Assembly (NCBI RefSeq): GCF_023278045.1 | Contig: NZ_CP056783.1 | Span: 1,645,501 to 1,709,500 of the forward strand | Source: Flavobacterium sp. K5-23 | GTDB lineage: Bacteria; Bacteroidota; Bacteroidia; Flavobacteriales; Flavobacteriaceae | Reading direction: 5' to 3' | DNA: 64,000 bases | Shown here: piece by piece, positions 1-6,646 of the stretch | Layout of the letters: the number at the start of each line of letters is the position of its first letter | How positions within the stretch are numbered: the stretch's first letter is position 1 | Notes under the pieces: model-generated | Database searches by the model: none | What the model saw: only the letters and a program-made list of their open reading frames with translations | What the model was told of the DNA's origin: nothing | Made by a program: the position numbers and the translations under genes

Positions 1-352
1 TCATGATGATGCAATCAAATACAGCAGGATTTTGTATGGAGGCTAGTGCACCAATTATGGCACTTACAGAATGTCCGACCAACACGACATCTTTTAAGCA
101 TAGTTCCTCAATAAGATCAAGAAGATCGTCTGCGTGTGCTTGGAGGGTATTGTATTTGTCAAAATCATAGGCATTAAGATCAGATTGGCCTGAACCCACC
201 AAATCAATAAGTACAATTTTGTAAGAAGTTTCAAATGCAGGGGTAATAAATCGCCACATGTTTTGGTCACAACCATAACCGTGAACGAATAGCATTGTCT
301 TTTCTCCTTTCCCTAGAATCTTGGCATTATGTTTTTTCTGTGATTTTGTCAT
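1..352 (-). CDS. RsbQ-like alpha/beta hydrolase, N-terminal part (runs off the window)
   Basis: About 117 N-terminal residues of an alpha/beta hydrolase are present; the rest lies beyond position 1. The start ATG is at 350-352 (complement) and the protein opens MTKSQKKHNAKILGKGEKTM. An HGYG oxyanion-hole motif follows at about residues 24-27, and the nucleophile elbow GHSVSAIIG lies near residues 94-102. The elbow form GHSVSAxIG is typical of the RsbQ / DAD2 / KAI2 branch rather than general esterases. In Bacillus, RsbQ works with the PAS phosphatase RsbP in stress signalling; whether a partner exists here cannot be seen. There is no signal peptide, so it is probably cytoplasmic. The Asp and His of the triad are outside the window. 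The family call is firm; the signalling role is inferred from the family only. Confidence 0.85.
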   Translation of the reverse strand, partial: MTKSQKKHNAKILGKGEKTMLFVHGYGCDQNMWRFITPAFETSYKIVLIDLVGSGQSDLNAYDFDKYNTLQAHADDLLDLIEELCLKDVVLVGHSVSAIIGALASIQNPAVFDCIIM

Positions 353-386
353 AAAGCAAGAGTTTAATATTGAAAACAAGTATTCT

Positions 387-464
387 TTAGACTTCTGCTA
401 TGTCTTGACCTATTGACTGGCTGAAGAGGATAAGTGTAAAAAATATAGTTTGGGTTATTTTCAT
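387..464 (-). pseudogene. Orphan signal-peptide ORF (25 residues), probable gene remnant
   Basis: A 25-residue reading frame starts at the ATG complementary to 462-464 and stops at 387-389. It encodes a textbook export signal: a short basic start (MKITQ), a hydrophobic core (TIFFTLILF), then SQSIGQ, followed by only a few residues. It lies just upstream of the RsbQ-like gene on the same strand. Nothing after the stop continues as an obvious secreted domain. The simplest reading is the 5' stump of a deleted secreted-protein gene, possibly the neighbour of the hydrolase. A genuine tiny secreted peptide is the alternative. Confidence 0.45.
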
Positions 465-521
465 TTAGTCAAGTTCGATAGTTTTTAATCCGTCCTGCAA
501 TAACCGCTAACTTGTATATAG

Positions 522-581
522 GCGAAATAAAACTTCGCCAATTTACCCTTTTCAGGATGTATACACGAAGTTTTGTTTCGC
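522..581. repeat. Inverted repeat, 16-base arms (GCGAAATAAAACTTCG type)
   Basis: The arm at 522-537 reads GCGAAATAAAACTTCG. The arm at 566-581 is its reverse complement with one mismatch, giving a long potential hairpin with a 28-base loop. It lies in the gene-poor strip between the orphan signal-peptide ORF and the first large dispersed repeat, and has no coding potential. It may be part of a decayed mobile or REP-like unit. Confidence 0.6.
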
Positions 582-668
582 TTTATTTGATTTCAAATAT
601 ATTAATTTATTTCCTATAAAACTTATGATTAATTTATTAATTATAAGTTTTATTAAAATACACAAGCT

Positions 669-811
669 AATCATTATTATGAAAAACTGTATTTTCTAAT
701 CAGCCCCGATTACTTCACTTTGCATCAATTTTTAATAGGAGTTCAGTGAACTTCGTTTGCAGTGGAAATCCCACGCTTTTTTCGCGTGGATTGCAGCGAA
801 TAGCGGGAGGG
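669..811 (+). repeat. Dispersed REP-like palindromic repeat, copy 1 (with internal insertion)
   Basis: The block has AGCCCCGAT (702-710), then CAGTGGAAATCCCACGC (760-776) paired with GCGTGGATTGCAGCG, then ATAGCGGGA. The AATCCCACGC / GCGTGGATT arms form a perfect hairpin around a T-rich loop. A second copy at 2043-2137 also shares the roughly 40 bases before AGCCCCGAT (TAATCATTATTATGA...). Copy 1 differs by about 47 extra bases at 711-759, including the small palindrome GTTCAGTGAAC. Related copies occur at 9164-9243, 33865-33926 and, inverted, at 42922-43010. Confidence 0.8.
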
Positions 812-824
812 ATTTATTTTATCT

Positions 825-1099
825 AGGAACACTTCGAGCAGAACGGGTCATTGCGAGGAACGAAGCAATCTCATCCAGTATTTCCGTTCCAATACTCCAC
901 CCTTTTTTTATTTTCTTTGTCGATCTGTTTTAGTGTGATAGCTTTCGCCCCGGCGAACAGGTCGTTCCTCCCTATGACTTTTATTAACGAATAGTTATGT
1001 ATGCTCAACGTGTTTTGCGAAGCCAGGTTCCGATAGCTATCAGAATCACACAGCAATTCCGGTTTTTAATGAGGTTAATTTTATTAAGGAACACTTCGA
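825..1099. repeat. Non-coding repeat patchwork flanked by 13-base direct repeats
   Basis: AGGAACACTTCGA occurs at 825-837 and again at 1087-1099, bracketing about 250 bases. Inside is CATTGCGAGGAACGAAGCAATCTC (from about 849), an imperfect palindrome I recognise from intergenic repeats in several bacterial groups. Further on is a segment with CCCCGGCGAACAGGTCGTTCC. A 61-codon open frame on the minus strand spans most of it, but its translation consists of the repeat words themselves, so I treat it as non-coding. The direct repeats could be a target duplication or simply repeated modules. Confidence 0.5.
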
Positions 1100-1117
1100 A
1101 AAGCAGGGTTATTCAAA

Positions 1118-1835
1118 TCAATAATTAAAATTATATTCATTTACTTGATCTTCTTGAAATTGTATTTCAGGTGTAACACCACTTGATTCGATTGTATTTT
1201 TTAATTTTAACCAGTAAATTTTATAATTATCCGCATTTTCAGGAACATTGTAATATACAATTGAATTTACATTTATACCTCTCCAAGAAGATTCTTCAAA
1301 CGCTCCAGTAGTTCCGCCTCCAGGAAGATTTTCTGCTGGATAATGCTTGTTCTGTATCCCGAAATTTTCAATTTTTGTTCTAAAACTCTGTTTGTTTCCA
1401 GAGAAAAAATCAATATAAATGTAATCATTAGCATCAAAAGGATTGGTGTTGTTTACATAAATTTTAAATTTTAAAAATTTATTCACTTTAAGAACAATAT
1501 CTTTATTTGTATTAAAATTACTCAATTCAAAAGCAGTATAATTATCGTCTTGCGATTTAAAAACAGATACAAAAGTATTGGATTCATTTTTCATTGATGT
1601 ACTAAAATTTCCATTTGAATCTGTTGTAACTTCTTTTGAATCAATTCTTGTAGTGTATGACCAATAACCAGTGCCGTGAACTTGATTTATTTGTAATAAA
1701 ACTTGTTGGTTGGAAATTCCTTCACCATTCATTTCTCTTTCAACTCTACCTTATTACTGTAATGTAATTAGTTTCATCATTTGAACAACCAAACAAAATA
1801 AAAATCAATGCAGAGATTAATATTGAAATTTTCAT
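1118..1835 (-). pseudogene. Frameshifted lipoprotein gene with carboxypeptidase-regulatory-like domain
   Basis: The 5' part begins at the ATG complementary to 1833-1835 and encodes a lipoprotein signal: MKISILISALIFILFGC, with the lipobox Cys at residue 17, then SNDETNYITVIR and a stop at 1746-1748. The body continues in another frame, where GRVEREMNGEGISNQQ is directly preceded by stop codons and runs about 210 residues to 1118. A one-base change near 1750-1760 would join the two into one protein of about 238 residues. The early body resembles the start of a carboxypeptidase-regulatory / Ig-like fold (GRV...NGEGISNQQVLLQI). The remainder is beta-rich and I do not recognise it. A sequencing error or recent inactivation are both possible. 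It sits alone between repeat elements. Confidence 0.7.
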
Positions 1836-2042
1836 AATCTTTTTTTTTAAGTTACTTACTTTCGTTTAGCTCAATGGTTTTGCACAACGTGTATATGCTC
1901 GCTTCATAGTAGTGATTATACGCCTAAAATCAGATAGATAGTTGCTATTAAATAGTGAGTTATTATCAAATGTATAAATAATATTTTTATTTGTTACTAA
2001 TTTTTTAATGTCCTTAGTGCCTTTTCAGTCTTTTTTTAATTT

Positions 2043-2137
2043 AATCATTATTATGATAAACTGTATTTCCTAAATAGCCCCGATAACAGTGGAAATCCCA
2101 CGCTTTTTTTGCGTGGATTGTAGCGTATAGCGGGAGA
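2043..2137 (+). repeat. Dispersed REP-like palindromic repeat, copy 2
   Basis: This is the compact counterpart of the copy at 669-811. It has TAGCCCCGAT, then AACAGTGGAAATCCCACGC, a T-rich loop, GCGTGGATTGTAGCG and ATAGCGGGA. The hairpin arms AATCCCACGC / GCGTGGATT are identical to copy 1, while the loop differs slightly. It lies downstream of htpG and upstream of the frameshifted lipoprotein gene, outside any coding frame. Confidence 0.8.
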
Positions 2138-2169
2138 GAAGTTCTTATGGAAAACAATCCATTTGCTCC

Positions 2170-2200
2170 AAAAAAAAACCTGCAAGTTTTCACTCGCAGG
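2170..2200 (-). terminator. Intrinsic terminator of htpG
   Basis: The palindrome CCTGCaAGttttcaCTcGCAGG spans 2179-2200, with an A-run just before it. Read on the minus strand this is a stem-loop followed by a T-tract, placed shortly after the htpG stop codon. Confidence 0.75.
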
Positions 2201-2206
2201 TCTTAA

Positions 2207-2236
2207 TTCCCCTCCTTTGGAGGGGTTAGGGGAGGA
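2207..2236. repeat. CCCCTCC...GGAGGGG palindromic repeat, copy 1
   Basis: CCCCTCCTTTGGAGGGG followed by TTAGGGGAGG directly abuts the htpG stop. A close relative with CCCCTCTTGAGAGGGGTTAGGGG is found about 55 kb away at 57676-57706. Both are intergenic. Confidence 0.7.
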
Positions 2237-4126
2237 TTATTTAATCATTTCGAAACTTCTCTTTACAAAGGCAGTCAATGCTTCTCCTTTTAATAAGTTT
2301 TGAGACAATTTAGCAAGGTCTAAAGCTTGTTTTACCAAGTGCTCTTGATGCGTTTTGTCTTCGGTATTTAAAATGTTAGTTGCCAAATTTGAATTGGTAT
2401 TTACTACCAAGTTGTACATTTCAGGCATATTTCCCATCCCGAACATTCCGCCGCCACCACCTGACTGGCTCATTTCTTTCATTCTACGCATAAATTCTGG
2501 TTGCGTGATGATAAATGGAGCTGCTTGGCTATCCATAGCTTCCAGTTGAACGCTATAGTTTTGTTTTGGCACGATTGCTTCTAAAACTGTTTTCAGGTTC
2601 GTTTGTTCGTCTTCAGATAATTTAGAAATCGTGTTTTCTTCTTTCTTGATTAAATTATCAATATGGTCAGAATCCACACGTACAAAAGTAATGTCCTTAT
2701 TATCACCTTCAATTTTTTGGATTAGGTGCGAAATAATAGGAGAGTCAAGAAGTAATACTTCGTATCCTTTTTCCTGTGCTATTTCGATATAAGAGTGTTG
2801 CGCGTCCTTGTTTCCTGCGTATAAAACCACTAGTTTACCGTCTTTGTCCGTTTGCTTGTCCTTCAGGTTTTCTTTGATTTCTTCTAGAGTGTAGAATTTA
2901 TCAGATACAGATGGGTACAATACAAAAGCACCCGCTTTTTCATAGAATTTGTCATCAGAAAGCATTCCGTATTCCAAAACGATTTTGATGTCATTCCATT
3001 TTTTCTCAAAATCTTCACGGTTTTCAGTAAACAACGATTTCAATTTATCAGCCACTTTACGGGTGATGTAGTTAGAGATTTTCTTAACTGCACCATCTGC
3101 TTGTAAGCTAGAACGAGAAACATTCAACGGGATGTCTGGTGAGTCTATAACTCCTTTTAACATCGTCAAGAATTCAGGTACAATTCCTTCCACATTATCC
3201 GTTACATATACCTGATTTTGGTACAATTGGATTTTGTCTTTTTGGATTTGCATATCCGAACCTAATTTTGGGAAGTATAAAATTCCAGTAAGGTTAAATG
3301 GATAATCTACATTAAGATGAATGTGAAACAATGGCTCTTCAAACTGCATTGGGTACACCTCGTGGTAGAATTTTTTATAATCCTCATCAGATAAATCAGT
3401 TGGTTGTTTTGTCCAAGCTGGATTTGGGTTGTTGATGATATTGTCAACTTCCATAGTTTCTGCTTTGTAATCTTCAGGAGCATCTTCCGGTTTAGGAAGT
3501 GTTTCTGTTTTTGTTCCAAATTTAATTGGAATAGGCATAAACTTATTGTACTTGTTTAAAAGCTCTTTGATTTTAAATTCTTCAAGGAATTCCAAAGAGT
3601 CTTCTGCAATATGTAAAATGACTTCAGTACCACGTGTAGTTTTGTCAGCTGGTTCCAAAGAGAATTCAGGACTTCCGTCACAGATCCAATGTGCTGCTGG
3701 TTCGTCTTTGAATGATTTAGTGATAATCTCCACCTTTGAAGCTACCATAAAAGCAGAATAGAAACCAAGACCAAAATGCCCGATGATTCCAGAATCCTTA
3801 GCAGAATCTTTGTATTTTTCTAAAAATTCTTCGGCACCAGAAAAAGCAAGTTGGTTGATGTATTTCTCCACTTCATCAGAAGTCATTCCTAATCCTTGAT
3901 CAATGATGTGTAGTTTTTTACCTTCTTTATCGATTTTCACTTCGATAGTTGGGTTTCCGTATTCCACTTTGGCTTCGCCAATGCTGATAAGGTGTTTTAG
4001 TTTTAGAGTTGCGTCAGTTCCATTTGAAATTAATTCACGTAAAAAAATCTCGTGATCACTATATAGAAACTTCTTGATTAAAGGGAAGATGTTTTCTACT
4101 GAAACATTAATTTTTCCTGTTGTCAT
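2237..4126 (-). CDS. htpG: Molecular chaperone HtpG (Hsp90)
   Basis: This is a cytoplasmic ATP-dependent Hsp90 chaperone of 629 residues, the usual length for bacterial HtpG. The N-terminal GHKL ATPase shows the conserved ELISNGTDA helix near residues 31-39 (canonical ELISNASDA), the DQGLGM loop, and the GHFGLGFYSAFMVA lid region near residues 115-130. The middle domain carries the catalytic-Arg loop around NVSRSSLQ. The C-terminal dimerisation region contains a glycine-rich stretch before FGMGNMPEM. It is a single-gene unit, divergent from the lipoprotein gene at 4308 and followed by an intrinsic terminator. Confidence 0.97.
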   Translation of the reverse strand: MTTGKINVSVENIFPLIKKFLYSDHEIFLRELISNGTDATLKLKHLISIGEAKVEYGNPTIEVKIDKEGKKLHIIDQGLGMTSDEVEKYINQLAFSGAEEFLEKYKDSAKDSGIIGHFGLGFYSAFMVASKVEIITKSFKDEPAAHWICDGSPEFSLEPADKTTRGTEVILHIAEDSLEFLEEFKIKELLNKYNKFMPIPIKFGTKTETLPKPEDAPEDYKAETMEVDNIINNPNPAWTKQPTDLSDEDYKKFYHEVYPMQFEEPLFHIHLNVDYPFNLTGILYFPKLGSDMQIQKDKIQLYQNQVYVTDNVEGIVPEFLTMLKGVIDSPDIPLNVSRSSLQADGAVKKISNYITRKVADKLKSLFTENREDFEKKWNDIKIVLEYGMLSDDKFYEKAGAFVLYPSVSDKFYTLEEIKENLKDKQTDKDGKLVVLYAGNKDAQHSYIEIAQEKGYEVLLLDSPIISHLIQKIEGDNKDITFVRVDSDHIDNLIKKEENTISKLSEDEQTNLKTVLEAIVPKQNYSVQLEAMDSQAAPFIITQPEFMRRMKEMSQSGGGGGMFGMGNMPEMYNLVVNTNSNLATNILNTEDKTHQEHLVKQALDLAKLSQNLLKGEALTAFVKRSFEMIK

Positions 4127-4243
4127 ATTTTTAATTTTAAAGGTTTTTTTTGTATCTTTTGAATATCTTTCAAATAGAATACCAATTGAGAGTGAAGTGA
4201 CAAAATGGCGTAACTGTTAATTTTGAAACAAAATAAATCAATT

Positions 4244-4278
4244 TTGAAACAATCGCTTTAGATAGCTTTGTATCTTTG
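4244..4278 (+). promoter_or_regulatory. Bacteroidota-type promoter for the lipocalin-like / OmpA pair
   Basis: A -7 box TATCTTTG lies at 4271-4278 and a TTG triplet, candidate -33 element, at 4244-4246. The 24-base gap is slightly wider than the usual spacing. The start codon is 30 bases downstream. Confidence 0.6.
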
Positions 4279-4307
4279 TACTAGTTTAATTATAAAAACG
4301 ACATAAA

Positions 4308-4787
4308 ATGAAAAAAATTATTTTAATAATGGCAATGAGTGTATTGCTGTTTTCTTGTAAAACTTCATCTATAACTGACAAGAAATTAGATAAAAAAGCT
4401 CAAGTAGCAGTAAAAGGAAACTGGGTATTAACTTCAGTGACTTATCCAGGATCAGAATATATCAAGGTAAATTCTTTTGATATTGCAGATTCTAAATGTT
4501 TTGTGGGAAGCACATGGAAATTTGTTTCGAATAATAACAAAGGGAATATGGCTTTAACAAAGTTTGATTGTCCAGTATTTAGTTCTCCAATCACTTGGTT
4601 TATTAATACAAATGGGGAATTCATTTTGAAAGTTCTAGACGCTGGTGAAAAAGCCAAAAGAGTAAGAGCAGGTTACATTTTACATGTTGCAAATCAAACT
4701 GATGATTCTTTCCAACTGGTTGACAAAGGAACTAATGTAGGTGGTAAAGATATTGATGTAGTTTACCAGTTTCAAAGAGCAAATTAA
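4308..4787 (+). CDS. Lipocalin-like lipoprotein
   Basis: A 159-residue lipoprotein. The signal MKKIILIMAMSVLLFSC ends at lipobox Cys17. The mature part begins after a short linker with VKGNWVLTSVTYPG, the GxW strand typical of lipocalin-like domains. Further strand motifs are STWKF and a terminal DIDVVYQFQR. It precedes an OmpA-family lipoprotein gene by 20 bases, so the two are almost certainly co-transcribed from the -7 box at 4271. It is probably anchored to the outer membrane facing the periplasm. The ligand, if any, is unknown; the family call rests on the GxW start and overall strand pattern. Confidence 0.8.
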   Translation: MKKIILIMAMSVLLFSCKTSSITDKKLDKKAQVAVKGNWVLTSVTYPGSEYIKVNSFDIADSKCFVGSTWKFVSNNNKGNMALTKFDCPVFSSPITWFINTNGEFILKVLDAGEKAKRVRAGYILHVANQTDDSFQLVDKGTNVGGKDIDVVYQFQRAN

Positions 4788-4807
4788 TAATAAAAAAAAA
4801 TAGAGAT

Positions 4808-5503
4808 ATGAAAAAGATTTCAGTAGTTACAATAGCATTAGTAATGGTTATTGGGTCAATCTTCACTAGTTGTGAAGCTTTAAAAAACACAAATAATACA
4901 CAAAGAGGAGCAGGTATTGGAGCAGCGAGTGGTGCTGTGATAGGTGCTATTCTTGGGAATAACCTTGGAAAAGGTGGAAAAGGCGCTATGGGTGCTGTTC
5001 TTGGTGGAGTTGTAGGTGGAGTTGCCGGTGGAGTTATTGGTAATAAAATGGACAAACAAGCAAGACAAATTGACGAAGTGCTTCCTGGTGCTGAGGTAAA
5101 ACGTGTAGGTGAAGGGATTCAATTAGTTTTAAATGAAAATGCAGTGCGTTTTGATACTAATAAATCAACTTTAACTGCAACTGCTAAAGCAAATTTAGAT
5201 AAATTAGTACCTGTTTTTACAGAGTATCCTGATACTGATATTACTATTTTTGGATATACAGATAGTACTGGACCAGCTGATTATAATTTAAAACTTTCAG
5301 GAGAAAGAGCAGCGTCAGTTAGAAATTACTTAGTAAGTAAAGGAGTTGCTTCGGCTAGATTTCACGTAACTGGATTAGGAATTGCTGATCCTATTGCTTC
5401 AAATGAAACTGTTGAAGGAAGAAGTCAAAATCGTCGTGTAGAGTTTGCAATTACTGCAAATGACAAAATGCGTCAAGATGCTGAAAAAGAAGCTGGGAAT
5501 TAA
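4808..5503 (+). CDS. OmpA-family lipoprotein with glycine-zipper segment
   Basis: A 231-residue protein with a lipoprotein-type signal (FTSC lipobox, Cys22). An extended glycine-zipper follows at about residues 36-77 (repeated GAxxGAxxG and GGVVGGVAGG), then a C-terminal OmpA peptidoglycan-binding domain at about residues 110-220. The OmpA signature is visible in VRFDTNKSTL, IFGYTDSTG, LSGERAASVRNYL and SQNRRVEF, including the Asp and Arg that contact diaminopimelate in the family. The layout matches YiaD-like proteins that tether the outer membrane to peptidoglycan. It is the second gene of a pair and is followed by a strong terminator. Confidence 0.93.
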   Translation: MKKISVVTIALVMVIGSIFTSCEALKNTNNTQRGAGIGAASGAVIGAILGNNLGKGGKGAMGAVLGGVVGGVAGGVIGNKMDKQARQIDEVLPGAEVKRVGEGIQLVLNENAVRFDTNKSTLTATAKANLDKLVPVFTEYPDTDITIFGYTDSTGPADYNLKLSGERAASVRNYLVSKGVASARFHVTGLGIADPIASNETVEGRSQNRRVEFAITANDKMRQDAEKEAGN

Positions 5504-5526
5504 AACCACCCTTTTTTATAATATTG

Positions 5527-5562
5527 AAAATCGCTTCGTTTAATACGGAGCGATTTTTTTTT
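5527..5562 (+). terminator. Intrinsic terminator after the OmpA-family gene
   Basis: AAAATCGCTtCGT and ACGgAGCGATTTT pair around a short AT loop and run into nine T residues. It closes the lipoprotein / OmpA transcript. Confidence 0.85.
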
Positions 5563-5607
5563 ACATAAAAAATCAAAATTCATCAATTCATCTTTATCAA
5601 AGAAATC

Positions 5608-5615
5608 TATCTTTG
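5608..5615 (+). promoter_or_regulatory. -7 box of the ABC ATPase gene
   Basis: TATCTTTG matches the Bacteroidota -7 consensus TAnnTTTG and lies 27 bases before the start codon. No convincing -33 TTG is seen at the ideal distance. Confidence 0.6.
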
Positions 5616-5642
5616 CAGTCTTAAAAATTCATTATTATAAAA

Positions 5643-6587
5643 ATGCTTCAAGTACAAAATATCTCATTTGGTTATACCGAAAAACCGGTTCTTCAGAATA
5701 TCAATTTCACGGTTGAAAAAGGGCAGAATATTGCCATAATAGGAGAGAGCGGATGCGGAAAAAGTACGCTTTTAAAATTGATTTATGGTTTGCATGATTT
5801 AAATGAGGGGAATATTTTCTGGAACGAAACCAAAGTGTTGGGACCAAAATACAATTTGATACCTGGGATGCCTTTTGTTAAATACTTGGCACAGGATTTC
5901 GATTTAATGCCTCATATTACTGTTGCAGAAAACGTGGGGAAGTTTTTGTCTAATGGTTTCAACTGCATGAAAAAGTTACGTGTTCAGGAACTCTTAGAAA
6001 TGGTTGAAATGACGGAATTTGCTAATGTGCATGCTAAGTTTTTAAGTGGAGGTCAGCAACAACGTGTGGCGCTTGCTCGAGTTTTGGCTTTAGAACCGGA
6101 AGTATTGTTGCTCGACGAGCCTTTTAGCCATATCGATAACTTTAGAAAAAATGCTTTGCGTCGGAATTTGTTTGCTTACTTAAAGAAAAAAGAGATTACC
6201 TGTTTTGTGGCAACTCACGACAGTACTGATGCCCTTTCTTTTTCTGATGAAACGATTGTATTGTATAAAGGAATGTTAGTTGATAAAGGAGATTCGGCAT
6301 CGATTTATAATCAACCAGTAAATAAATATGTCGCCTCCCTTTTTGGTGAAGTAAATGAATTTATGTTGTCTAATTTAGTGCCTATTGAGGGTGAAGATGA
6401 AGTCGTCTTGTTATACCCACACCAGTTAAAAGTTGTTGATAATAGCTTAATGAAAGCGGTTGTTAAACAATCGTATTTTAAAGGGGGACATTATTTAATC
6501 AAAGCCGCATTTGAACGAAGAGCGATATTCTTTGAACACGATACACCTTTAGAACTCAATGAGGAAGTGTCCTTAATGATGTCATAA
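5643..6587 (+). CDS. ABC transporter ATP-binding protein with C-terminal TOBE-like region
   Basis: A 314-residue ABC ATPase. Walker A is GESGCGKST near residues 35-43, the Q-loop is in AQDFDLMP, the signature is LSGGQQQRVALARVLAL, Walker B is VLLLDEPFSHID, and the H-loop His is in VATHDST. After about residue 235 a TOBE-like extension (YPHQLKVV...) resembles the regulatory tail of FbpC/PotA-type import ATPases. No permease or binding protein lies nearby: it stands alone between two terminators, so the substrate cannot be inferred. It either pairs with a permease encoded elsewhere or has a non-transport role. Confidence 0.9.
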   Translation: MLQVQNISFGYTEKPVLQNINFTVEKGQNIAIIGESGCGKSTLLKLIYGLHDLNEGNIFWNETKVLGPKYNLIPGMPFVKYLAQDFDLMPHITVAENVGKFLSNGFNCMKKLRVQELLEMVEMTEFANVHAKFLSGGQQQRVALARVLALEPEVLLLDEPFSHIDNFRKNALRRNLFAYLKKKEITCFVATHDSTDALSFSDETIVLYKGMLVDKGDSASIYNQPVNKYVASLFGEVNEFMLSNLVPIEGEDEVVLLYPHQLKVVDNSLMKAVVKQSYFKGGHYLIKAAFERRAIFFEHDTPLELNEEVSLMMS

Positions 6588-6592
6588 AAATG

Positions 6593-6628
6593 AAAAACCC
6601 CGAAATTCATAAAATTTCGGGGTTTTTT
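6593..6628. terminator. Bidirectional terminator between the ABC ATPase and S9 peptidase genes
   Basis: A-run, ACCCCGAAAT, short loop, ATTTCGGGGT, T-run. The symmetric structure sits between two converging genes and can serve both. Confidence 0.88.
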
Positions 6629-6646
6629 AATACTAAAAGAGTAGCA

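Noticed and set aside
871..1056. A 61-codon open frame on the minus strand
   Set aside because: Its translation is made of dispersed intergenic repeat words and it has no promoter or domain; it is better read as repeat sequence.
4732..5122. Long minus-strand frames opposite the OmpA-family gene
   Set aside because: They are low-complexity Pro/Thr-rich shadows of the glycine-zipper coding sequence.
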